Shown here piece by piece: positions 34,520-44,784 of a DNA stretch of 64,000 nucleotides (positions within the stretch are counted from its first letter, which is position 1; the number at the start of each line of letters is the position of its first letter). The notes beneath the pieces were generated by a model. The model was not told where the DNA came from. It saw nothing but the letters and a program-made list of their open reading frames with translations, and did no database searches. The stretch comes from Maratus speciosus (taxonomy: Eukaryota; Arthropoda; Arachnida; Araneae; Salticidae), in NCBI GenBank assembly GCA_963932465.1, contig OZ010794.1, positions 442,557,502-442,621,501 on the forward strand, read 5' to 3'. The translations under genes were made by a program, and so were the position numbers.

Positions 34520-37061
34520 TATAAGATAGAAATTCTCTATAAATGCATCCAAAAGTTTCACCAAAAGAAGGAACAAAGTACAAATATTCGTATAAATCAA
34601 TTTTTGTTTCAATAGCTCTCAACGATTTTGAGAAATATTAAAAATTGTTCACATATGCACTGCTCTCCCGTACCCCTTTTCCCCCAACATTTCTATTTTC
34701 ATTTAAAATTTGCTAAAAGAACAATTAGTATGAAAAAAAAAATAATAATAAATAAATAAATAAATAAAATCACCCAGTTAAAATAATGAAAGCTTTAAAC
34801 TTTAAATATTGGAGAGATAAGTAGTCATATGATATATAACTCATTCTTAATCTTGTACAAACCGACCCAAACTTTTTGTACTGAATTTCCAGATGAGACT
34901 GCTCGGGGAAGGTCTTCATCAAATAACAATCGCTTATAACTTGAGGTGTAACACATTTATCGAAAATAACGCATTTGATTTCAAATCACTTTGATAGATA
35001 TGCCAGCAGATTCCATGCTTTTCCGTTTAAAAATGAGTTTAAAATTACCGGATCTCGATGAATTATTGCGCAAGGTTTATTTTTACCCCCCCCCCCCCCC
35101 CACTTAAAAAACAAAAAACTTCTGTATTTCTGATCTACAGATTCTTTTAGAAATGATTAAAATGAGAATTTTTATATCTTATTCAATTGACGAAATGGGA
35201 TGTGTAACGTTATTTTATTTGTACCTAAATATTAAAATTAATATGTTTATTATCTATTTGTAAATAATTTTAATATATGGCACTGTGAAGATAAATGTCA
35301 TTTTATCCCATTCGAACACGCTATTTAAGATACTTGAGTTAAAGTTGAGATTGCCAACGCCCAATCGTTCTCATGACTCTCTTCAGTGTAGTGAAAAGTT
35401 TACTCAATTTTAACAGGATTTTTTCTTTTAAATATTATTTATAATGAATTATTAATTTTGAATATTGTACTTATATTATTTATATCAAATTAATCTCATA
35501 TTTCAGTGCTTGTGGTTTCTAAATTCAGTTTAATTTTTGAAATGAAAACTTCTTTAGGCACGTTGAGCTTTTTTTTGAGATGGGGAAAAACCACAGATTT
35601 CGAGACACTGTAACCTAACCGACATGCTAGCATTTTGACACATAGACACTAGTGCGCCAAGCGGTGAATGACAGGAACTTTTCCCTCTTCAGCTCAATCC
35701 GCAAAAGAAGAAGGAAGCTAAAACTCACTTTTTCTCCCGGCGTATTGCTAAAACAAATTATTATTTTTTTTTTCGTCAGTTAAAATGAATTATACCGTAT
35801 TCGTGACCTACCTATTTCGTATAACTAAAAACCGATAACGCTGTATTTTATCGTGTTGATGGTCTGGTCAATGACCAACAGTATTGACAGGAATTTCGAT
35901 TACGGAAGATAAAATACGGGGCACAGATGTCAGATACCCACTTGGGTACCTAATTGACAGCAAAATGGCGTTACTTTATTTTACAAGGTAACCCGGCTAC
36001 ACTTGCTTATTTATTAATAAACTGTTCATTTACTTTTATTTTATTTTTTTAAATTGTACAATTGTTTTGTTCTATAGTTATTAATGAAATTACCGTTTAT
36101 TTATTGTTGTTTACTTTTTTAAACAATAGAAAATAATTTAAAAATATATATTGTAACTGGTATTGGAAAATGGGCTTTCGCCAAATTGACGTTAAAAAAT
36201 CGTGCCAAACCTGGTTCGTATATCACATCTCTGCCAAATTCTTGGTTTTTTGATTTTTCGACTTTTTATCCAAATTTTCCAGATTTTTAAAATTTTCTCT
36301 TTCATTGTATCCCAAACACTACCTTCATACCAAATTTCAAGATTCTAGGGATACAGGACGTACCTCTGAGTTTTGATGATCGGTGAATCAGTGTCGAAAA
36401 GGCGAAAGTTTAAGTTCATATATCTTCTGAAATAAAAAAGATAGAAACGTGAAATTTCAGCATTTAGTTCCATTTCCACATTACTTTAGATGTACGAAGT
36501 TTCAAGTTTCTGGGAATCACCAACACAAAGATATTAGGGGGTCAAAAGTACCCTGAGTTGCTTCCAGAAAAAGATGTTTACGGCTGTGCTTTCAAGACTT
36601 GGCAGGGGCACTGCAGTGTCCCCAGATGCTTTCATTAGCGCTGCTACACAATTCAACGCATAAAACATTTCCTGACGATTAAAAAAACACACACGTAATT
36701 GTTGAAGTTTTCACTTCTATTGGCACTCCCGGAGTGCCACTGTTTTTTTTTTTTTTTTTTTTTTTTTTTGGTTGCAAAATCATTCGTGATATACCAAGAT
36801 AATGCAATTTATCATCCGCGCCATATGCAGGAATTTCAGCTGCAAATTTTATGCAATTTTAGTGTAGTTTTTCGTATTTATATTATTTAAATCACATTAA
36901 TAATTTCGAATTTTGTATTTAAATTATTTATTTCTAATTAATAATTTCATTTTTATAATTTCTAAATTCAGCTTATTAATCTGTTTCTGTTTAGCACGTC
37001 ATTCGCGATTACTGCGAAAATTTCACATGCAGCGTAAACCCTGGTCAAAATATACATTCGT

Positions 37062-37171
37062 AGATGGTGTATAGCCCGCGGTTTATACAACGATGCAGCT
37101 CCGAGGCTTATACATGAAAATTTTTACTGTACTGCTCGATTTAGGGGGTGCGGGCTATACACCTGAAAATA
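37062..37171. repeat. 13-bp perfect inverted repeat, probable MITE piece
   Basis: GTGTATAGCCCGC at about 37062 and GCGGGCTATACAC at about 37159 are perfect inverted repeats about 100 bp apart. The right one continues CTGAAAATACAGTA, like a TA-flanked transposon end. The outer boundaries are not clear. Confidence 0.5.
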
Positions 37172-37741
37172 CAGTACTTAAACTTTTGTTTTCAGCATTA
37201 AAAATGTATGGATAATATTTGATGTTATGCTTTAAAAAATTATTTTTGCTGTCTCATCGAAGATGCCAAATAATTTATATCAGCTACGTACTTGGTTATT
37301 TTAAGAGAATGGGAGTTGAATTAGACTCATTTTACAAGATTTTTTTACCTAAATTTTTCATGTTATTTATTTTTAAAAAGAATGTCTCACAGAAAAAATT
37401 GTAAAATAGCAAGCACCAGAATCTACAGCTTTTAGTGCCTGGAATTGAATTCCAAGTTATAATTTTTCCATCGGCATTTTTGCTTACAATATAGCTTTTA
37501 ATTTTTCTTTTGTGATAATCTCCTAATTCTCACTTATTCTTAAAATTTTGGGAGCCAATATTGAGATAGATTAAGATATATTAAGCTATATTACAGTTTC
37601 TTCGATCTGTATGACAATGACAACAAACCGAACGAATCTAATTCAGATAAACAGAGGTAAAATGTAGATTAATTAATGCATTTTGTGAAATTCTACTAAT
37701 ATTTTCAAGTAAAGCCTGAATGTATGCTGTACCAAAAATAA

Positions 37742-37793
37742 TCTGCAGCGTGCCACCTATGGCACGCATGCCATAGGTTCGCCGTCCCTGATC
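37742..37793 (-). repeat. hAT-like terminal fragment
   Basis: On the minus strand CAGGGACGGCGAACCTATGG is followed by the palindromic TGGCATGCGTGCCA and then TAGGTGGCACGC. This resembles the CAGGG-TCGGCAACC...GGCACGCGTGCCA ends of Charlie-type hAT elements (from memory). Only one end is visible. Confidence 0.5.
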
Positions 37794-37863
37794 TAGAGGG
37801 ATGTTTTGAGTTCTACATTGTGTAATCCACATCATAAGGCACTTCTCAATGTCCGGAAATTGA

Positions 37864-38052
37864 CTAGTTTTTAACTTCTAAGCCGTCCTTGAACTTTTGT
37901 AGGATAGTTGCTTTATTTTTTGAAATTGTTGACAATGTGCTGCTTGGAATCCCAAACTCCTTTGCAATTTTCTTTTTCAAATTTTTTTCAACTTTGTCGA
38001 TGATTTGTTTCTTCACTTCAATAGAAGACTTATTCAATTTTCGCTTAGCCAT
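37864..38052 (-). pseudogene. CENP-B/Tigger-type N-terminal DNA-binding domain relic
   Basis: It begins MAKRKLNKSSIEVKKQIIDK and continues EKNLKKKIAKEFGIPSSTLS. The pattern KRK.....E.K..IID..E.......IAK.FGIP.STLSTI.KNK is the N-terminal helix-turn-helix (psq/CENP-B type) of Tigger/jerky-like transposases, which binds the transposon ends. The frame stops after about 62 residues (LEVKN), well short of the roughly 500-residue protein. No DDE part was found nearby. It is a fragment of a decayed transposon. Confidence 0.85.
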
Positions 38053-38559
38053 TTTGAACAGATGACTCGCAGAAAATCTCACCTACAAATGCTCCAATTT
38101 TTTCTGAAATAACCAAGAAAGGAAACTTTTTAGGATGTCACTACGGCATTCACACATTTCTTTCACCCCTTGTTGCAATGATAAGAAATTCTACATTCTT
38201 CTTATAAGCCACATACCTCTAGATTCTTGTTCATTACTATCATTTCAGGTTTTCTTAAAACCACCCCAACCACTCAAGGAAATAACCTTGGAGAATAAAA
38301 AGACAAAGAAACTGCATATGCAATGACAACTGACTGAAAAGAGACAACAATAAAACAAGAGTTTCAACTCCCATCTTGGGGGTCAAGAGATTTTATTGTG
38401 TTACTGGCACCTTCCTATCCCACCATTTTAAAGTATAAGCGAATTTATTATCATTGTCATCTTTGAATATAGTTTTTCTAGTCTTTAAAAATTTCTATTT
38501 TTTCGAATATTTTTTGTTTTAGCAAAAACATTTCTCACTATTTATGGGGAAAAAAAAAT

Positions 38560-38705
38560 TCAAGTTATCAAGGGATGAGCCAAAAAAATTCGTCAAACTA
38601 AAGTTTTTCTAACATTGCGTGTATAGGAAATTTGAAGGGAGTTTTTTTTTTTCTTCGAGATATCGAAAAATTTGCGAAATCGAGGTTTGAGTTACGACTA
38701 TTTGT
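38560..38705. repeat. Possible Tigger-like terminal region
   Basis: CTTCGAGATATCGAAAAATT and AAATCGAGGTTTGAGTTACG resemble the inner half of Tigger-like termini. No second end or target duplication is readable, so this is tentative. It may belong with the CENP-B-type relic just to the left. Confidence 0.3.
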
Positions 38706-39047
38706 AACATAGAATATATCATTTAAAGTAAGTTTTTTAAAAATATTTAATTCTCTCTTTTTCTCACATAATTATCACTTGGTTCTGAATTAAATTACGA
38801 CTAAAGGCACCACTAAGAATATCGGAAGTACTTTTAATATTCTTTCAGAAGTCTGGAATTTTCAAAAATTCGGCTTTGTCTTCGTCCCAATGATGCTGGA
38901 CTTTTCATCATTATATTGTATATATATATATTTATATAAAGATGCACAAAATCATACGAAATAATCCCAAGAAATCACAACATATCTTTTTTTAAAGAGG
39001 TTGACATTTTAAATACTGCATAACACATTTAATACATTTTTACTTAC

Positions 39048-39188
39048 TGAGCTTAATCTCTTATCAATTTCAGGAAGTGCTTTCTCAACAGCAGTTTTCT
39101 GAATGAAACAGCATGCAAGCTCCAAATTATCACGGGCAACAATTTCTGCTGCATGTTCAGTCATTTCCTTCTGATGTTGAGTAGCATT
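39048..39188 (-). CDS. CNOT1: CNOT1 exon (CNOT9-binding domain), 47 codons
   Basis: Encodes NATQHQKEMTEHAAEIVARD, then NLELACCFIQKTAVEKALPE and IDKRLSS. NLELACCFIQKTAVEKA.PEIDKRL is the strongly conserved core of DUF3819, the domain through which CNOT1 holds CNOT9 (CAF40). The acceptor AG is complementary to CT at 39189-39190 and the donor GTAAGT to 39042-39047. It is 141 bp with phase 0 at both ends. It reads directly from LATLR of exon 50396-50551 into EYDARK of exon 31238-31342. Confidence 0.96.
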
Positions 39189-40319
39189 CTGAAAACAAAA
39201 ATTAACATTGTTACAGAAAAAAGTTATTACACATTATAAAGTGTCAATTTGGTGCAAGTTTGGCATAAAATTGACAGGAACATGGAAATAACCTTTAAGT
39301 CCTTGCCACTCTTTAAACAATTACTTTAACTTCTTTAAGTACTCAGTTAATTTACCAGAAAATCCTTTATGCATTAGAAGTTTTATTGAAATCTTGTAGA
39401 AACATTTTGTTAGCTAAAGCTTTGTTTTTTAGTACATTTACTTTTATTGAGGTAAACAATGATCGGTATTTAAACAAGGGTATGAGGTAAACAATGATCA
39501 GTTATATTAGCTGGGCGCAGTTGATAAATTGCCAAATACTGTTTCCATCGCCGTCATTCATTTTCTTTTAAATTATAAACCTTTCACCCATTTCATTTAA
39601 AAGATAGAACATTAATTTAAAATATATCACATACATTTAAAATACATATAAACATATATTACATACATTTAAAACAAGTGTATTTTACTCATTTCATTTA
39701 AAATACAAAATGAATAAATAAGAAATACTGTAAGTCAAAACATTTGAATACAAAATCAGAGCATTGTTTTTAGTTAGCAAATATTAAAAATAAAAGCTAC
39801 TACTGGTGAGAAAAAAATGCTATTGGAGAGATTTGTGCCTGACTATCATAAGAGTACTCTGTGATCTAACTGAATGTCACAATATTTTGCCAGAATGTGG
39901 CAACTGTTTCTAAAACAGGCCAATTCAGCATGAGGCAATGTTTTAAGTATGCATAGACGCCAACATTGTAAAAATTATATCAGGAGTAAACCAGTTAAAT
40001 TTCAGGAGTTTTGGACACTCTTCAGGAGTAAAATGTTCACGTTTCAGGAGTCATTTCAGGAGTTGCACAAAGTTTTTTACGAGCTATATTTTTTACAAAT
40101 ATTTTCAGTCCTCTTGCAGCTTTTGTATTTATCAACACAAACATAATTTAAATAAAGGTTACTTAATTTACTTTTACTTTTAATGTATTAATAATTTTTT
40201 ATAATAAATTTATAAAAATGAAATTTTTTTAAAAATCTTTACGGAGCAAAAAATCCGTGATTGATGTGAGTGTGAAATCCCATGACTAATTAACAAAATT
40301 CGCGATTTTCCGCCGAGAT

Positions 40320-41310
40320 TGAGTGACGAAAATCGCGAATTTTTCGCCGCGACTGACGAACGAAAATCGCTATGTTTTGCAGCGACTAGCAGACGAAAAT
40401 CGCAATGTTTTGCATCGACTAGCAGACGAAAATCGCAATGTTTTGCAGCGACTAACAGACGAAAATCGCAATGTTTTGCCGCGACTTGAAGACGAAAATC
40501 GCGATATTTTGCCGCGACTTGAAGACGAAAATCGCGATATTTTGCCGCGACTTGAAGACGAAAATCGCGATGTTTTGCCGCGACTTGCAGACGAAAATCG
40601 CGATGTTTTGCCGCGACTTGCAGACGAAAATCGCGATGTTTTGCCGCGACTTGCAGACGAAAATCGCGATGTTTTGCCGCGACTTGCGGATGAAAATCGC
40701 GATGTTTTGCCGCGACTTGCGGATGAAAATCGCGATGTTTTGCCGCGACTTGAGGACGAAAATCGCGATGTTTTGCCGCGACTTGAGGACGAAAATCGCG
40801 ATGTTTTGCCGCGACTTGAGGACGAAAATCGCGATGTTTTGCCGCGACTTGAGGACGAAAATCGCGATGTTTTGCCGCGACTTGAGGACGAAAATCGCGA
40901 TGTTTTGCCGCGACTTGAGGACGAAAATCGCGATGTTTTGCCGCGACTTGAGGACGAAAATCGCGATGTTTTGCCGCGACTTGAGGACGAAAATCGCGAT
41001 GTTTTGCCGCGACTTGAGGACGAAAATCGCGATGTTTTGCCGCGACTTGAGGACGAAAATCGCGATGTTTTGCCGCGACTTGAGGACGAAAATCGCGATG
41101 TTTTGCCGCGACTTGAGGACGAAAATCGCGATGTTTTGCCGCGACATGAGGACGAAAATTGCGATGTTTTGCCGCGACATGAGGACGAAAATCGCGTTAT
41201 TTTACCGCGACTTGCAGACGAAAACCGCGATGTTTTGCCGCGATTGACGGATGAAAATCGCGATGTTTCGCCGCGACTGACGAACGAAAATCGCGATTTT
41301 TTGCCGAGAA
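40320..41310. repeat. 33-bp minisatellite, about 30 units
   Basis: The unit GACGAAAATCGCGATGTTTT + GCCGCGACTTGAG repeats head to tail. The central units (about 40730-41130) are identical and those at the edges diverge, as expected for expansion by unequal exchange from the middle. As 33 is a multiple of three and the unit has few stops, long frames stay open on both strands (372 codons on +, 242 on -). These are by-products, not genes. Confidence 0.95.
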
Positions 41311-41314
41311 CTCA

Positions 41315-41515
41315 CACTGTTAAAAATTTGCAGCATTCTGGCAGGTCATTTGACCGTTTTTTCCGAAAACGGTTACACAACCGTAATTTTAACACTATTC
41401 TGACCATATTATGGGCCATTTTATGGTCAGAATATAGTTAAATTATGGCTGTGAAACCGTTTTTTCAAAAAACGGTCGAATGACCTGCCAGAATGCTGCA
41501 AAATTTTTAACAGTG
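41315..41515. mobile_element. 201-bp palindromic MITE inside element (iv)
   Basis: It starts CACTGTTAAAAATTTGCAGC and ends with the inverse, TTTTTAACAGTG. The arms share GCATTCTGGCAGGTCATTTG and an AACGGT-rich stretch, so the whole element folds back on itself. It separates the homogeneous array from the degenerate one. The target duplication is unclear because the surrounding sequence is repetitive. Confidence 0.85.
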
Positions 41516-43122
41516 CACTGACGGAAATCGCGATTTTTATCATTAGCCGATTACCGGATTTCAGGATTTCCCCCAACTGATTAACGCAATTCGCGATAAT
41601 TTGCCGCGGCTGCGATTTTTCTCAACGACCTATTGATGAATTTCACGATTATTTGCAGCGACTGATTGACAAAAATTGCAACTTTTTTCAACGATCGGTT
41701 GGCGAAATTTGAGATTTTCTGCCGCGAGCGATTGTAGAAATTGGCGGTTTTATCGATTAATAGACGATTTTCGCGATATACTTCAACGACCAATTGACGA
41801 AATTCGTGATTTTTTGCCGCGATCGATCGAAGAAATTCGCGATTTTTTTGCCTCAAATTTCCGTATTTTCTACCTTATTACCGTACTTCCGTATTTTATC
41901 CTACATTTCCGGAGAAACTCCGGAATTTCCGGAGATATTGGCATCTATGAGTATGGCGTATCTGAACACCTCAGAAGTTGGAAGAGACATTTCCCACTTT
42001 TCCATTTTATGTGAAGGAAAACTGTACCAAAAACAGAAAGACTTTTGAAAATCAGTCTTGGATTGTCTGTATTGAGAGTATTCAACATTACTTAATGAAT
42101 CATATCAATATTATTAGAATCAGGACCGATTTCAAAACATTTTATTATGGGTCCAAGAAACCCTTATTTACAGCAATATAAAATATAGTTTTGGTGATTT
42201 CTAAATATCTCATTTGATTGATAACATTTCACTAATATGACAAATACAGCATAAGCAATTACATTTATAATAGAATTTTTTTGCTTAAGTAGCACAATAT
42301 TGGTATATTAAATGGTATTTCTTAACTTATATAGTATGGGTTCGTAAAAGGTGGACTGTTAAATTTAAAGACTATCTTTCCGGGAACTGAAATGACGTTA
42401 AATAATACTAAATGTCATTTTTATACTAAGTGTACTTTTGAAATTTTATGTTGAAATGAATATTAACCAAAATGTAAGATGTAGATTTAACTAGAGATGA
42501 ATGTTGACGTAATTTTATTCTGTTCTATTATAAATTTAATGTTAGAGGGTTTTTTACGATGTTACATTTTCCCTATTTAATCTTAATAATTTAACCTCTG
42601 CATTATTTTCCTATTTAAATTCAATATATAAGAACAAAAACAACTTTTAAAAATGTCTTAAATAAGCATTTTAAATAATTTATATTCAGTTAATAAATTC
42701 AAAATTAATAATTATTTACAGTAATAGACATTAAAATATGTAATTAAATATCATTTTAATAACGATTAATATTATTCTAATAATGTAAAGATCTTAAAAT
42801 ACAGTAGAGCGCCGATTATCCGAACAAGTAGGACCCTAGTTCGGATAAGCAAAAGTTCGGATAAATGGACAGGCAATTTAAGGGATATTCCTAATGATAC
42901 CAAAACCTTCACACTTTATCCAGGTTTAGGACTGGCGTGCTTAAAAATTTTTATTTTTTCGTCTTTATTTTTTTGTTTATTTTTTTATCATTTAAAAATT
43001 TCTTTCTCTTTTTATAATCTTATGAATTCCAGATATTATAATTTAAGCAAAAAAGCTTTTCATTGTTGCTTGCTTAAAAAAAGACATTCTTTTCAATGCT
43101 GCCATATTGCGAATTATTCATA

Positions 43123-43575
43123 CCGGGTGTCCCAAAAAGGACTGACTGATTTTAAAATTCAATAACTTGCAAACGGTGACAGATATTTAAAAAATTCTTG
43201 CAGGAGGGTTATGCATAAGGTCAAAAGTTTTTTTACAGTGATTTTCAATTTTAGTTCGAATTACAAACAATAGATGGCGCTGCGATCAAAAGACGCTGAA
43301 TTCAGGCTCGATTTTTGGTACTTCGTGGCCCGGATAATACATTTCCATCTCCTTTTTCAGCATGGAACAAGAGAAAGGACTAGAAATGGAGCCTGTATTT
43401 AGCGACTATCGCTTACAGCGCCATCTATTGTTTGTAATTCGAACTAAAATCGAAAATCACTGTAATAAAACTTTTGACCTTATGCATAAACCTCCTGCAA
43501 GAATTTTTTAAATATCTGTCACCGTTTGCAAGTTATTAAATTTTAAAATCAGTCAGTCCTTTTTGGGACACCCGG
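43123..43575. mobile_element. 453-bp palindromic MITE, copy 2
   Basis: Same termini and length as 25511-25963, with TA on both sides (43121-43122 and 43576-43577). The unique core runs in the opposite direction. Few differences separate the copies, so both are young compared with the Tigger-like host. Confidence 0.92.
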
Positions 43576-43584
43576 TAAATGCGT

Positions 43585-43710
43585 TTGTTGAATAGGATCA
43601 GCGTTCCTCTGCCGTTCGAGCCATTTCATATCTTTTTCCAAACATTCAAAGGATTTGTTATGTGATTGACCCGAGTCAATTTCAGAGTATTCGTTTTCAT
43701 TTTTTCAATT
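43585..43710 (-). pseudogene. Tigger/jerky-like transposase C-terminal relic
   Basis: The minus strand reads NENEYSEIDSGQSHNKSFEC, then LEKDMKWLERQRNADPIQQT. The FECLEKDMKWLERQ..ADPIQ pattern resembles the C-terminal helix (ALECLE..L.W.ERQ..) of Tigger/jerky-like DDE transposases. The frame runs into the 453-bp MITE and is cut there. The motif comparison is from memory. Confidence 0.6.
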
Positions 43711-44169
43711 TCTTTTTCGTTCTTACTGCTCCCAAAGATACGCTAATCGGGGATTCGATTTCGCATGCTAAATCTGAATAGGAAAAAAAATCAGAGAAAC
43801 AGGGTGGTTGGATAATTAGAAATTCGGTTAAAACATTTTTTGAGATAAATAGGCTGTTTAGATAATTGGAAGTTCGGTTAATTGGAGTTCCGATAATAGA
43901 CGCTCTACTGCATAAACATTACGGAATATCTTACATAAAAATAACTTTCAATACATTTCTGATAGTGGCTAACTTCCAAAAATCAATTTTTAAAAAAGTT
44001 ATTTAATATTAAATATTTAATTCCCAAACGTTTGACAAAATTTCATCAATTTTGGATTGTAATTTAGCTAGATATCTGAATTACAAAATTTAATCTTTCC
44101 TGTTCATTTTCGAATATCCCGCAATTTCAATTTTTTGGATGCAAAATCGCCATGTTTTGCTCTCTTTTC

Positions 44170-44546
44170 AGGATGAAAATAACATTGTGACGTCACTTTA
44201 TCCTCCATGTTGGCAGGGGAAGGCAAATACGACAGCAATGAAAATCGTTATCGATGGTTCCCTTCACGGGAAAATTTTCGCCCGATAATTTTGTTTGTGG
44301 AGGTAAGTGCGCGATCAAGGATAATGAACAGACGCAGACGCGAGTGTGCTGGATGCTGATTGGGTGTTTTGATTTGAGTGTCAATTCAACGGCTAATTTT
44401 GCCATCTGGTTTTCGTCTGAGGCTTCTGGCCTCAGACCCATGTCATACTCAAAAACGCCATTTTTTTCTGTAAGATAATCTACAAGCATACTCTCAGTGA
44501 CAGCTACAGAGATAAGCATGTTTATGAAGTTTAATTTCAACACCAT
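44170..44546. other. GC-richer segment of unknown nature
   Basis: A stretch with clearly more G+C and CpG than its surroundings. It contains TGACGTCA at about 44190 and GGAGGTAAGTGCG (a good splice-donor match on the plus strand) at about 44298. A 117-codon frame on the minus strand (44193-44546) and a 74-codon frame on the plus strand (44254-44478) overlap. Neither resembles anything I know. It could be a transposon promoter/LTR piece or a first exon of an unrecognised gene; I cannot decide. Confidence 0.35.
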
Positions 44547-44784
44547 ATAATTTTCAAAATATTTTTAAGTTATTTTCCTGCTGGCAATGAATTTCAAACA
44601 GTACATGATACGAGTTGCTTTGTAAACTTCTTAATTAGTAGATGTCAAGAACAGTCAATTACAGACATTTGTTTTTGCTTTTTAACATTCTGTTTTCACT
44701 TAAAATCATAAAGTTTATACCAACCTATACGGAATATTGCATAGATTGGTGTCTTGAGTGTCTTTTATACTTATTTATATTATG

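Larger units (their letters stand above)
31507..34690. mobile_element. Old TIR element hosting a Tc1-like insertion
   Basis: The left GGGGAGAGGGGGATATACAT followed by GAACAGT, and the right (reverse complement) GGGTACGGGAGAGCAGTGCA followed by TATGTGAACAAT, look like diverged inverted repeats. Motifs of the form GGGCACWTGTGAACA recur inside (about 32080-32115 and 32818-32832), like subterminal repeats. The ends are approximate and no target duplication could be read. The Tc1-like element at 32861-34519 lies within it. Confidence 0.45.
31343..39047. other. CNOT1 intron with Tc1 element and decayed transposons
   Basis: A 7.7-kb intron. Listed separately: the old element around 31507-34690 with the Tc1-like insertion, the single pogo-like end at 31829-31925, the inverted repeat at 37062-37171, the hAT-like fragment at 37742-37793 and the CENP-B-type relic at 37864-38052. 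In 34700-37050 I see AT-rich sequence with a poly-C run at about 35087-35100, a poly-T at about 36742-36769 preceded by hairpin GGCACTCCCGGAGTGCC, and no gene. Confidence 0.75.
39952..41949. mobile_element. TIR element (iv) carrying a homogeneous 33-bp satellite
   Basis: Left CATAGACGCCAACAT and right (reverse complement) CATAGATGCCAATAT are inverted repeats. A perfect 6-bp direct repeat, AGTATG, flanks it (39946-39951 and 41950-41955). Next to the ends are repeated TTTCAGGAGT (left) and TTCCGGAGA (right) motifs, like the TTTCAGGACA motifs of element (i). The middle is the 33-bp array (40320-41310) and a more degenerate relative (41520-41860), separated by a small palindromic MITE. No transposase. 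Confidence 0.83.
42802..43909 (-). mobile_element. Tigger/pogo-like element interrupted by a 453-bp MITE
   Basis: Left end CAGTAGAGCGCCGATTATCC and right end (reverse complement) CAGTAGAGCGTCTATTATCG are inverted repeats; TA precedes the left one. The interior has a transposase C-terminal relic on the minus strand. A 453-bp MITE sits at 43123-43575, next to that relic. Outside the MITE about 650 bp remain. Confidence 0.85.

Noticed and set aside
40320..41310. CRISPR-like array
   Set aside because: Units are contiguous with no unique spacers, and the context is a eukaryotic intron.
40323..41441. 372-codon ORF of 11-residue repeats as a repeat protein gene
   Set aside because: The unit is 33 bp, so frames stay open on both strands and in more than one frame. 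The array lies inside a non-coding TIR element and related arrays elsewhere are full of stops.
44254..44303. First exon of a fatty-acid-binding-like protein on the plus strand
   Set aside because: The MVPFTGKFSPDNF reading plus a GTAAGT donor looked suggestive, but the match is too short and no second exon was found.
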